From NCBI GenBank assembly GCA_013397935.1, contig VZRN01005622.1, positions 1,753,260-1,817,259 of the forward strand: a stretch of 64,000 nt of DNA, in the 5' to 3' direction. The notes under the pieces were generated by a model, which was given only the letters and a program-made list of their open reading frames with translations, did no database searches and was not told the origin of the DNA. Origin of the DNA: Dasyornis broadbenti (Eukaryota; Chordata; Aves; Passeriformes; Dasyornithidae). The position numbers and the translations under genes were made by a program. Below are positions 10,666 through 22,110 of the stretch, piece after piece (the stretch's first letter is position 1; every line of letters begins with the position of its first letter).

Positions 10666-10834
10666 TCCTCCTAAAGTCTCAGTGCTTGTCACTGCCACTG
10701 TCATTGCTGCAGCTACTTTGCTTCCTGAAGACTATCATTGCTGCAGAATTCCTAGATGTTTGTGACTCCACAAACATTAAGTCATTGAAGTTGTTAAATC
10801 ATTGAAGCATGGAACTGTAATTGTGAGCATCTTT
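10666..10834 (+). repeat. Unidentified repeat, copy 2
   Basis: Direct-orientation partner of 8604-8770, about 2.06 kb away. Similarity begins at TCCTCCTAAAG and stops after GTGAGCAT. The following sequence diverges into a poly-T run (near 10845-10856) here, which is absent from copy 1. Confidence 0.75.
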
Positions 10835-11924
10835 GTTACAACTTTTTTTTTTTGCAGAGCTGCACAAAATTTGTGCTTTTCTCTATCCCAGCATTGCTTG
10901 AATGTAATAGAATTTCCTTCAGCTAATAAACTGAGGCATTAAGTTTCTAATTTAGGGATGGGATAAAATGAGTTGTGCTGTGATTTCTAATCATGGGAGA
11001 ACTCTTCTAATGTGCACACATTCAGTGTTTGTTGTATAAAAATGGTTCCTTAACAATGCCCATTGCAGCTAATTTGTAACTACACAGTGTAAACATTGAT
11101 TTCTAAAGTTTTTTAATAGATCCCCAAGCTACTTAATTATCACTTACTGACCCTTGTTTTCTAATGGTGATTACTTTAGTTCCCTCAAACTTTATAAGAG
11201 CTGGGTCTCAGGTGGCAGTAGTATGGACAATTTCTTATTCCATATTTAATAGGATAGGATGGTCTCTAAAGCATTACTGGTTCATGCCTTCCCAGAATTA
11301 GGCTTTACTTTCACAGCGCTAGCCCTCTTAGCTGGACATTTTGAATGTTCTATCTGGCTCAACTAAAGCTTGTATTAAAGTCAGGGAGAAGCAAATTCAA
11401 ATCAGAACTTCTCCATGGTTTAAAAAACCTACAGTTTAAAAAATCACAAAGTTTGGGGTAAGTTTCTTTCAGGTCTGGCACATGTTTTGTTCAATTAACC
11501 TGTTGGATTCTTCAGCACTCATGTCTGTGTGAGCTGAGGAAAGAGAGCAACCTGGTTTCTGAGAACAATTTACCATGAAGAAAGTCTGTAGGCTGACTTA
11601 ATCCCTATGACAGTTTCATTGACTTGAATAGTTAGCAGAGGTGCACTTGTCTTTTACGCTTAGTCTTCCACTGCACTCTGCATCCCCCTACACTATTTAA
11701 AGGGCATTGGCTGGAAGGTCAAGAGAAAAGCTGCTTTCGACTCTGTGGAGGTAGAAAATTTGAGAAAGTCTTCTACTGCTCAGAGAGCAGAGCTCCTGGA
11801 AGAGACTTCCAAAAGCAGAAGTTGGTTTTCTTGTCACCTCCTATTGTCAGAGAACTAGACCTGGCTTAAAAGGGATACTGGTTCACAGACGCTCACCAGT
11901 CTGAAACAAGCAGTGAAACTTTTT
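10835..11924. other. Noncoding stretch, AT-rich
   Basis: AT-rich sequence starting with a poly-T run. It includes a small inverted repeat (GCACAAA-A-TTTGTGC near 10862). No gene or repeat family is recognised. Confidence 0.5.
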
Positions 11925-12540
11925 ATCAAATACAGTATCACTGAAAAGTAGAAAACAAGACTGAAGGATGCATTGGGATACCTTCTAGTCCATCCCTCTA
12001 TCCAATAGCATGGGCACTTGTATCTGCCATTCTTGACCAACATTTGTCCATTTCTTAAAGACATGGAGCCTGCTCAGACCTGCAGCAGTTTTTGGCTCAT
12101 TTTGGACTTGCTTCCCTTGAAAGCTCAAGTCCTGCCTTCCAGTGATGACACCGTAACTCCCATGTAGCCAGTCCTACCCCTGTCTACTGCATTTGAATAG
12201 CTGATTTTTCCTAAGTAACTGTAGAATTTTACATGTCTGTTTTGAATTACATTTTTTCTTTTTCTTTTTTTTTTTTTCCCCCAGACTTTCTCAGATAATC
12301 AAAGATGTTTTGAATACTAAGTCTCTTTTCTGGCATATTTGCAGCCTCTCCCAACAAGGTGCCATCTAAAAGTTTAATAAGCTCAGCCTCTGTTTCTTCA
12401 TTCTTTTCATAATGAAAATATTGAATAATACAAGTTCTGGGAGAGTTCTCTACAAAATCCTTGCTTGATGCATCTTTCCTGTTTGATGGAGAAATATCAG
12501 TAACTTCCCTGGATATGAAATCTCCCTCTCCTCCAACTGA
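11925..12540 (-). repeat. Old, degraded CR1-type LINE (RT region to 3' end)
   Basis: On the minus strand the segment near 12360-12450 reads like CR1 reverse transcriptase around the GPxLFNIFI block and the following LSKFADDTK block, both heavily mutated. Further along the minus strand are a degraded GAAAAATCAGCTATTCAAAT and GACTGGCTACATGGGAGT region. At 11940-12000 comes the CR1 3' end (GGGATGGACTAGAAGGTATC). Several hundred bases of the usual 3' coding part are missing. A long pyrimidine run (12253-12285 on the plus strand) interrupts it. Divergence is far higher than in the CR1 at 27.9 kb, so this is an early insertion. Confidence 0.8.
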
Positions 12541-13184
12541 GAGTCAAGAACAATAATTTTCATATTGTGAAACATTCCAAGTTTAAAATCTTTCACTAAG
12601 AAAAGTCTCCAAAGGCTGGGCAAGCACAGAATATGCCTAAGAGCAGAATTTATTCATGAATAGTAGAAGATCCATGCTCAAGCTGTAAAGTCCATAAACA
12701 TTTAAAGGAAGATGATCTGCTCAAGGAAATTCTTTAAGTACTTCTGCTGCCCTGCCAGACACCTATCAGGACAAGACACCTCCTGGCCTTAAACCTGGAG
12801 TGTTACAGAAATAGTCCCAGCAGATTGTTGAAGAGAAAAAAACAACAAACCAACCAACAAACCTGTGGATTTAAGCCTTTTGGAATGGGCATGACCTTTA
12901 TAGAAAGCTTGGAAACTCCTTAAAGGTTTTATTCCTTAAAAAAACGTTCTCACAATTTGGTGCTTCCGATGTTTGGGTTGCACATTGATCTGGTACTGGT
13001 GGTACAGTGATCTGCACAGAGTTAAGTGCTTCTCAGACATCTTCCAAGGGTGCTTTGACCTTCAAATGACCAACAGGAGGGCTTGAATTTTTCAAGGTAA
13101 TGATGCCTTGTACCTTCCAGATTTCAACCAACCTCCATCTAGTTGCTATCAGGAAGACACTCCACAGAAGGCAGATTATTCCAA
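12541..13184. other. Noncoding stretch between two CR1 copies
   Basis: No gene or repeat is recognised. A small AAAACAACAAACCAACCAAC-type simple sequence lies near 12840. Confidence 0.5.
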
Positions 13185-14026
13185 ATGGTTCCGCTGCAGT
13201 TCAAAAGGACCTAAACAGCTTGGAGAAATGGGCCAATGGGAGTCTCATAAAGTTATACAAAGGGAAATGCCAAGCTCTGTCCCTAGGCAGGAATAACCCC
13301 AAGACACCAGAACAGGCCAGGGACTGAGGCTGGAAAGCAGCTTTGCAGAGAAGGACCTGTGGGTCCTGGTGGACACCAAATTGAACACAAGCCAGCCAGC
13401 GTGCCCTTGTGGCAAAGAAGGTCAACATCCTTGGAAAACATCACCAGCAGGTCAAAGGAGCTGATCATTCCCCTCCACTCAGCACTGATGAAGCACATCT
13501 GGAGTGACGCCCAGTCCTGAGCTCCTCAGTACAAAACATACATGGGCTGCTGCAATAATTTCAGCAAAGGACCAGAAAAATAGTTATAGGGTTGGAGCAC
13601 TTCTTAACTTCCATGGGCAAAGGCTGAGAGGGCTGTGACTGTCCAGACTGGAGAAGGGTGTGATCTTATCAATGTGCATAAAAGCCTGATGGGTGGGCAA
13701 TAAAAAAGATAGAGACAGAATTCTCTATGGTATACAGTGAAAGGACAAGAGGCAACAGGCAAAGCACAAGCTGAAACACAAGGAGTTTGGCCTGGAAAAC
13801 TCTTTTTTCTTTTTTTCTTTCTTTTTTTTTTTCCCCCTACTGTGATAATGAATTGAATAATGGAACAGGTTTTCCAGAGAGGTTACCAACTCTCTGTGTA
13901 TAAAGATATTAAAAATCTAACTGGACACAGGCCTAAGCAACCCTCTCTAGTTGAAGCGTCTTTGACCAGGGTTGAAACAGGTGATTTCCAGAGGTGTCTT
14001 CCCATCTCAATGGTTTTGTGAATCTT
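13185..14026 (+). repeat. CR1 LINE, end of ORF2 and 3' end
   Basis: The copy starts in the ORF2 C-terminal region: the translated LNSLEKWAN and KLYKGKCQ blocks are typical of CR1. It continues through the AAGGACCTGTGGGTCCTGGT block, the AAACTCTT pyrimidine-rich part, GGAACAGGTTTTCCAGAGAG and AAGATATTAAAAATCTAACT. It ends with the terminal GTTGAAACAGGTGATTTCCA and CATCTCAATGGTTTTGTGA. Frameshifts and stops are numerous. A T-rich expansion (about 13802-13832) replaces part of the normal sequence. Confidence 0.92.
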
Positions 14027-17000
14027 GGGGACGCTTTAAAATGTTCCTCTTGAGCATTCATGTGTGGCATCATCATAAACAGGGCACTGACTTGAGCCCC
14101 AGTTTGCACAGAAGTCCAAAGTAGGGAATTTGCATTTTGGTGTAAGGGAGTGAGAGAAAGGTGTCTGTTCCTTGTGTCTCTCACACTTTGCAGAGACATC
14201 TCTATATGTGCCAACTGATGCCAAATTGGCATTTTACACATAACTAACTCTGGAAAAGCAAAAGGAGGCAGTGAAGAAAACCCTGTGTGATGTAAGTGCA
14301 CACCTTTCCATATCTACAGGTCTGAATCAAGAAACCTCTCACTCCGTTAGACACTTCATCCTTTATTATCGTAGTTAATGTTTTCCTATCATTATGTTTT
14401 TAATTACAGGCATAGGTGGATATGTAAATCATCCCCCATTTGAACTAATGAAGAAGCAATTTCATTTTCTTTCCCGTAGTGGGAGAGGACATTGAAGAAG
14501 CCCCAGCCCTGACATGAGGTACCATTAGTTCAAATGACCTGTTTAGAAACACATGATGGGGAGCTGTGGAGCTGCCACCTGGAACGTCCATGGGGAGAGC
14601 TGGCAGCATTGCCTAGCAAGGAGCAAGAGTTTGCTCCAGAGGCAGACTCCAATTTCTGTACAGGGAAACTGCATGTCTTTGTGCATTTCCACAGGGTGTA
14701 GGGAAATGGGAATGGAGCAAAAGACAGAGGCTGTGTATCAAGAAATGCTTTGATGGTGCAATTGATGTCTTCTCTACATAGAAACAACCCAGCAGAGCCT
14801 GGAAAGCTGGGCAGTGAGCAAACAGTATACAGGATTTTATGTAAGGTACATGAACAGTGTGTATTCTTCTCAGCTTCTCAGGTAGAACATTTCCTGTTCT
14901 GTCTATATCTTATTGCAACATTCTTTTTTCCCCAAGTTGTACAGTCCTTGTGTGCACTGCAGTGACAGTTCTGTGGATACAGTCTGTCCAATAGGCCCTG
15001 ATATGCAGTTAATGCTGCTTTCTGAAGGCATCTATAGGATCTGAGAAAGGAAGAATTCTTCAGTGCACAAGTAGATCAGAGGGCATTATCTATCGCTCAA
15101 ATATAAGATTCCTCTCCTTACTCTGGGGTGCAGAAGCTAGTGCTCCTACTTCAGGTTGTCTTGTGACAGAGCTGCTCGGGTTACCCTGTAATAAAAAAAG
15201 GTAAACATTGCAAAAGGAACATTTACTGTGTACTTAAAGTCCAATCAGTATTTCCACACCACTTCTCTATATCACAGAGTGATCCAAATCTTTCTATACT
15301 GGCCTACAGAAATTCTGGACTGAATTTGAGGGCTGGCCTGTTACTGGAATGTAGCTGGTGCTGTGTGAGGGAGAGCAGCAAAAGAGGCCATTGTATCATT
15401 GCATCTGGATGCCACAGAAAGCTCCTGCTGCCAACATCTGGCCTGTGTATCCAGGTGGTTTGGACTGGAGTTGCAAAATGCTGCTGTGATGTTGCTAACA
15501 GCAAGTTCTGGCTGCAGAGGCATCAGCCCCTGAGTGCCACCTTCTGTGGAGCTGAACTGGCTTCCTCTGAGGGCATTTCCAACAGAATCCAAGATGCAGT
15601 GACAACAGCTGTCTGCCACTGTGACACACAGACAGCCCTCTGTTGCTTACTCTCTCCCTGGCACAGCTGGCTGCCGAGTTCTCTGAATCCCAGCCCTGCC
15701 ATCCCCATAGGACCTCTGCAGTAAAATGAAATGGCCTGCAGGCCTGGGGTGAGGCTGCTAGAGCTTCTATTATCCCAGATCTGAGACTCCAGGAAGAAGG
15801 AAGAATTTCTACTTCCCAGAATAGTGTTTCTAATTAGTTTTAGTTTCAGGCAAATAATTTTGGATGAACTGGCATCCTTCAGCAGGCCGATAATACTTAA
15901 ATGTGCTCCTTTTGGGGCCCTATGCATTGTGTATTAGTCTCTCCTGTTTTGAAAGAAGAGATGTCTGTATTTACAGGTTTATAGACAACATTGTATCCAC
16001 GCGGAGTAGCATACACTAAAACTTTAAAATGTGCCAGACTCCATTTTTTTTCACCTTTAAGCCATAGGGTGTTTCTGATTTGTTCTTTACTGTGCCCTCT
16101 TTGAAAGGGGGGAAGGTTGTGTTGCTGAAGTGGCAGCCTTGGGCAAGATGTGGTGTGTTATTCCTCTCACCAGGTCTGAGGTTCAGTGCCAGCATCACTG
16201 TACTTTACCGTGCTCTCGCCTCCTGTTCTTTTTTCCCTCCTAAGAAGCGGGGAGAAAATGCTGCCCCTGTCATTAATCTGTATCCATTCAGGGGCTCCTG
16301 CCTCCGTCTCCAGCAAAAGTGGAAGCAGCCCCTGCTGCTGGAGCATCTTCAGCTGCAGCCCTGCTGAGGTGCCCCTCCTGCTGCTGGAGTGTAAATCCCC
16401 AGCAGCTCTTTTAACCACCCTTCTCATGCTACTTGAAAAATAACTTTCTCTTGTCATTAACGCTGATCTATAGCCGCATTAATGTGTGAAATCACTGGGT
16501 GTGAAAATAGTGTACTAACCACTACTTAATGTAATATTACCACAGTAATGTCTCTAAAAATATCTTGTCCACTTGATTGCTTTCATTGTGAACTAGAGAT
16601 AATGTACCACTTACAGCTGATGATTAAAATTCATAAAGCTTTGGTTCTTAATTACAGCAACTTGCAATCAAAGTGAAATGTCAGATCCTGAATGTTGTTT
16701 ATCTGTATACAAATTCTCAAAACCAAGAAAATATAAGGATCGTCTACACAACAAAGCTGAGCTGCTTTGCTTTAAGGTTAAGTAAAATAAATACACATGT
16801 GAGTATATATTGAGACAGGCTGGAATCAGTGAGCATGAGATCTTTGACAAAGCAGAACTCACCTCGTATGAAATGCACATCTTTGGAAAATATGTTGATG
16901 AAGATGAAAATGTAAACTTCATAGAAAACTGTTGTGGATGGATGGAAGTAACTATTTGATGTGCTGCGAATAGAAATTTTGCAAGTCAGGCTCAAGGGTA

Positions 17001-20000
17001 AACTAAAGATGCAGATATCTGAAAATACGGAGATGGATTCCCTCTGCTATTGGGAATTACCATGGTGGCTGGCAGGAGAGGGTAGTGTCCTTGGTTTCCA
17101 GTGTCAAAATGACCTAACTATCATCATGCTCATGGTCAACAGTGGCACTGCACAACAAAAATCACATTATTTTGAGTGCCCTTAGCATTGCATTTCTAGA
17201 ACTATGGTAATTTTTTTCAAGTTAATGCTAAGCCCTGAGGGTTTGCAGTGCTTTGAGATGTATCTTGCCCTAAATGTACTAACACAAGCCCTAACTCTGT
17301 GACAACATTGCTTGCTCCTCTTTGCTTTTTTTTTTTTTTTTTCTGGCATGTGAGATACAGGCATAGCTAAGTGTAGAAGCTACAGTTCTATTCCATTTAT
17401 AGTCCTACTGGCATTCTTCATTTGTAGTATCTGTCCTGTGCCAGTCTGGAAAAATCCAAACCAGAGGGAGCCAATTTGTCACCATTTTCCAACATCATTA
17501 AAACAAAATAACATTAAAACAATAGGATCAGTTCCTTACTAAATCTGAGTAGCTCCTTTTATTTCTTCTGATTCAATGTCACTTTGAAGGAAATCTGACC
17601 CATTATTTGTAAACTTCTTTAGAAAAGCTAATTTTTTTCCCACAAGATACTCCCACTGTCTCCACACTGATTATTTTTTGCCAGTAGATTGAAAAAAAAA
17701 ACAACTTTGCATAAATGGGAAATCAAAGCTTGACAATGGTATTCATTTCCTTAGACTTTCCATACCACCTCTTCCTTCAAGCGTTACTCTTCCTTGTGGG
17801 TTTGGTCATCTTTGCAGTGACACTGATGAGGAAAACACTCAATTTAGAGCTGCCCCAGTATACCCAGGTGTTATTGCCTTGGCAGCTTGTTTCACAGACA
17901 TTTTCTATTTGCCTACTTCTGTTCCAGCTGCACTAGGGAAGGTTTTCGAAACACGAGAACCGTTTCCCCCACTGGCTGCATCACACAGCTCTGATTCGCT
18001 GGGATTTATCCTGGCACAGAGTGGTCCTGCTGGCTCTCATGGTTTGTGACAGTTTTGTAGCTGTCTGCTGCTGCTTACACTCCTTGCACATCTTGAACAG
18101 CAGTGAGTTTGCAGTGGGGAAGGATTCCTCTGGCTGTGTGGCTTGGTGAGCTCCTTGGTACATGCTCTCTAACACCAGCCTGAGCCACCAGCAATTCTTA
18201 ACAGCTCCACACTTCTGCCACTGCTGCTGGACCTCTCCTGCTCAGACAGCTTTTCTCCACATGGATCATGCTCCAGTTGGAGTGAGCCTGTTCCTGGGTG
18301 CTCTTCTATGCCTGTTTCATGGGTGCCATCCAGAAGACATGCCCAGCCACCTTCCCTCCCCAGCTCTGCCCCTTCCCAACTTCAGGCTAACCCCTTGCTC
18401 CTCTTTCAGGGTCCTACTTGAAGCTTTCCCCTACTTAGTACCTAATCCCTGTTTCAGTGTGTAAGGCATACGTGGCACAGTCCAGGCCAAAAAGGAACAT
18501 TCTCACAAGTAAAAAAATCTTTCTCGTTCCTCCTCTTGTCATCCCAGACAGATAAAGAGCAGGAAATTTGATGCAAAAGCCCTGTTCATCTCTTACATTG
18601 CAGATAACTTGGCCCCTCACATCTCAAGCAACAAGTTTGCAATATATTATTTTCAGCAAAATCTGTAAGACCCATACTTTCTACTGCCAGTGCCTAATGG
18701 TTTGCGTCAAGTGGTTTGCAGCTGTAATCAGCATCCGTATGTACCTCCTAGTCTGCTTCCAGAGCTCCTAGTCTTCTTCCAGAGCCTCCACAAGCTCATT
18801 TGCATATAACTAAGGTATCCCTCCCTTCTGGGGCACTGTACTCCTCTCAGCTTACTTTTCAGTCCCACTCTTGGGACTGTTCATGGTCCCTGGGAGGTTT
18901 AGGTGCTTGTCTTGGGAGCTCACAGCAGCAGTGAGGACGTGAAAGATGTCCTTAGCTAAACTGAGTCTATGTGGAGCACAGAGGTACGGATAAATGCCCC
19001 AGTTTTCACGGTACAGTTGCAGCAGGCAGAATGTGGCACAGCAGTGCAGAGACAGGTAACCAGGAGCTGCCTGGCTTGGGGGAGGAATCCAGGAATTTCT
19101 GAGCAGTCTAAGCCCACTGAGGAACATGTCCTCTAGAGGCTATGTCTGACAGTTATCCCACTCGCACGGAACACCACATGTTGAGAAATTTAATGTGAGC
19201 ACCGTGGGCTAGGTTTGCATTTCGCCTGTTGCCTCCTCACACTTCCCAAATGCTGCAAACAGGTCCAGGCATCAAAGGGAAGGCAGCCCCTGGCAGTCAT
19301 GTTCCGTGCCACTGGAAATCCTGCAGGTTCCTGCTGCCATATGCTGCAGGTTGCTTGGGGATGGAAGGGTCTCTTGTGCCTCTCACGTTAGCCTTTTATT
19401 CCTTGTAACAAGTTTGGGACTGGTGATGACAGCTTTGCACCCAGGGGTGAGACAGTTAATTTAGATTGGGCACCTGTTGCTTCCTTGTCCTCTCTGGCTG
19501 AGGATACATCTCCTTTAAATACTGTATCCGTTCACTACTCTGTGAGCAAGAAATCAGACTGTGCAAAGGAGGCGAAGAGGTACAACATGTAAAAAACATG
19601 TCCTCCCACTCTCCCTTTTCCACAGGATAGGCGATGTTTGACTTCGCACTCGAGGAAGCAGCTGAGAAATCCTTCAGATGGTTAAACATTTCAAATGGTT
19701 TGGATGGTTAAATGTCCTAGATTTTAAAAATTTCGCAGAAGTACTTAAGTTACAAAGTGGACCATGAAATGTTTGTGGAGATGTTCTTACCCTCCTGCTG
19801 CTGACATCAGAACAAATAATGGAGTAAGAAAGGGGAGGCAGGAATTTCAGGGTAACAGGATAGTAAATGGGTGATGTTACGTTTCAAAATTAATTTCTTA
19901 TCCTTAGAAAGGAAATGCTACACTTGTCTGGTTTTGGTTTCCCTTGTTTCAGAGAATATTTAATTTCCATGAAAATTTGTCCTTTTGATTTAATAGCATT

Positions 20001-20899
20001 TATATTTCAAGTGGAGCTTTCTCTCTCAAAGGCTGTGGTTTGGGTCACCCTGGGCTGAGGCTTGGACTAATCAACGGTCACCAGGGAATCCAAAAGGGAA
20101 TATTGCCAGTGCTGGTAAATTACCATTTAGTAAGAGGCAAATGTGTATTCTGGAAATAGAGCTTCTCATTCAGCAGCATGAAGTGAGCGATTTTTCTTTC
20201 ACTCTGCAGTGAATATGATGTTGGTGAAAGGTCCTGGCCTGAGCACCCTGGGAATTGAGCCCTGTGCAAGCCTTTAGCAGAGAGGCAAAGGATCCTGGCT
20301 ACAGGCTGCTCTTCTCATCCGGTTTCAACGATGGAAGAGGAAACAGAGTTTATACAAAACCTAGCCCAACCCCCAGAAGCATCTCTCTTTGTTTATGTTC
20401 AGAGCTAAGCCTGCGACTCTCACTGTTTGGAAGAGCTATCCAGACATTTCTCCATCTGACTGACTTCACATCTATTCCTTGATCTCATCGAGAGATCTGG
20501 CTTTTAGCTCCCGCTCATGACGTCCCACTTTTCTCTCTCTCTCTCGCTCTGCTCTCCAGAGTCTGAAAGATCCCTGTATAACGTGATTATGCAACCATGC
20601 AAATGGACACGGTTCTTTTCATTTACTGCAAACCCTGCTTCGTGTCTCCCGTTAGGAAAATAAAATCCTCTGTGAGAGACATGTTGTATAGAAGGTAGCA
20701 GGAAGGGAGTTCTGTGTGTCTGGGTCTGAATGCTTGAAGGTGGTGTTAGAGATGGAAACAGACTATTTGAAGTAAACCAGTGTGCCACCATCTCTCCACA
20801 GGAACCAGCATCAGTTAATAGACTCAGACAGTTCTCCTCTGAATCCTTTTCCCCTAGGAAATGGCAGATACTCGCCTTCCTGGTTGTTTTCCTCAGCTG
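14027..20899. other. Long noncoding stretch with a conserved-looking AT-rich block
   Basis: No exon is recognised. Contents are poly-T (17325-17342), a 20-base tandem duplication (18745-18784) and an AT-rich, non-repetitive block at 16440-16680. That block contains CATTAATG, CTTAATGTAATATTACCACA and TCTTAATTACAGC and has the look of a conserved enhancer. Open frames up to about 134 codons at 15.3-15.9 kb occur on both strands and resemble nothing known. Confidence 0.5.
18745..18784 (+). repeat. Tandem duplication, 20 bases x 2
   Basis: CTCCTAGTCTGCTTCCAGAG is followed directly by CTCCTAGTCTTCTTCCAGAG, one difference. It looks like a recent slippage-type duplication. Confidence 0.9.
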
Positions 20900-21135
20900 G
20901 AGGTCTGCCCCCCCGCTCCCGCCCGAGCTGAGCTGCAGGGAAATGAGCGGTGCGGCTCTCCCCGAAGGCCAATTTGCACCCTCCCACTGTAAACAGGCAG
21001 CTGCTTCTCCACTTTGCGCCCAGGCGGGAGGGCCTCGGGGGGCACTTAAACATTCCCTGCTGCCGCTGCTGCTGCTGAGCCCGGCGCTCGGCCAAGGGCT
21101 CCCAGCACCCGGCCCAGGCTGACGGAGGACGAGGA
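20900..21135. promoter_or_regulatory. GC-rich shoulder of a CpG island
   Basis: GC-rich sequence with CpG-containing blocks (CCCGCTCCCGCCCGAGC, GCCCGGCGCTCGGCC), a CTG/CCG-rich run and a forkhead-type TGTAAACA at 20988. It precedes the stronger island at 21.7-22.1 kb. No coding exon could be assigned. Confidence 0.55.
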
Positions 21136-21823
21136 GGAATGTGGGAGTCCCTTACACACAGAGGAAAGGAAAACACGCCCACAGCTTCTGCTACTTGGTT
21201 AAAGATTTAAGACACCTCAGCCACCCTATGTTATCCTTATTAATGAAGATGTCCCTCTACACTGCGGTAGGAGTTCGACCTGTTCCGTTCTGGTGGCCTT
21301 TCTCATCACAGTGCCCCAGTCCCTTTGCCAGGGTTTTGTGGCCCTTATCCCCCGGGATGATCCCATGGATCGTCCTTGGATTTCTTGTGCTAAGAGCAAA
21401 GGTGCAGGGCAGGCTAAGTTCTGCCACTGCTGTGGGCTGCAAGCTTGTGTCTGTCCTCCTCCGGCAGCATCTCCCTCCCTGCTTGGCGGTGGTGCAGAGG
21501 GGATGCATTAGCTCGCTCCGAGTCTCTCCTCAAAAGCTGTTTCTCCATCTCACAGCCCCTTGAGGAGGGTCTCAGCTATCCAGAAAGCTTCCCTTATGGA
21601 GGAGACAGAGCTGCCTCGCAGACTGAGGCAGCAATTTGCAGCTGCAGCCTTCTGAGAAGCTGCGGGAGGGAGAGAGGAAGGAAGGGAGGTCCGAGATGCC
21701 GCCGCAGGGCTGCAGGAGCGGGGACACAGCGAAGGCACAGAGCAGGGGTGCCCCGGCAGGGCGGGGCGGGGGCTCGGAGCGGACCCGGGGCCGGGGGGAG
21801 CCCCGCCCGCAGCTCCGCGCCCG

Positions 21824-21838
21824 GCCCGCAGGGGGCGA
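21824..21838 (+). promoter_or_regulatory. CTCF-like site GCCCGCAGGGGGCGA
   Basis: Contains the CTCF core CC-x-G-C-AGGGGGCG with one weak mismatch (C where A/G is preferred). It sits inside the CpG island at 21.7-22.1 kb. Confidence 0.5.
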
Positions 21839-21867
21839 TCGCGGGCCGGGGCTGCCCGCGGGACCCG

Positions 21868-21941
21868 NNNNNNNNNNNNNNNNNNNNNNNNNNNNNNNNN
21901 NNNNNNNNNNNNNNNNNNNNNNNNNNNNNNNNNNNNNNNNN
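21868..21941. other. Assembly gap (74 N) inside CpG island
   Basis: N-run flanked by very GC-rich sequence. A first exon or transcription start may be hidden here. Confidence 0.95.
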
Positions 21942-22110
21942 CCCCGCCCCTTTTCTTTTTCTCTTTCCTTCGGGGTGCGTGCTGTTGTTGTTACCTCTCC
22001 CCTCGAGTTGCGTGCGTCTCTCGCTGCCCTGTTCTCCCTCTCGTCCTGCTCCCTCTGTCAGCTCTGTGTAGCCTGGCGTGTTCTCTATTCCTCTCCCCGC
22101 CACGCAGCAC

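Larger units (their letters stand above)
21655..22110. promoter_or_regulatory. CpG island, likely promoter or alternative first exon
   Basis: Dense CpG, GGGCGGGG boxes and G-tracts surround an N-run (21868-21941), followed by a pyrimidine-rich stretch with CpGs. Islands of this kind in birds mark promoters. Open frames through it are GC artefacts that cross the gap. If a transcript starts here its first exon is probably noncoding. Direction cannot be told. Confidence 0.65.

Noticed and set aside
8604..10834. LTR pair of an endogenous retrovirus
   Set aside because: The repeats are short, no TG...CA ends, primer-binding site or polypurine tract could be found, and the interior shows no gag or pol similarity.
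13100..13327. 75-codon frame starting at 13100 as a small gene
   Set aside because: From about 13185 it is CR1 ORF2 sequence. The upstream part is unrelated.
17715..17936. 73-codon frame with a membrane-segment-like stretch (LLFLVGLVIFAV)
   Set aside because: Considered as a possible TMEM39A or other membrane exon. It does not match, and the hydrophobicity is explained by T-rich DNA.
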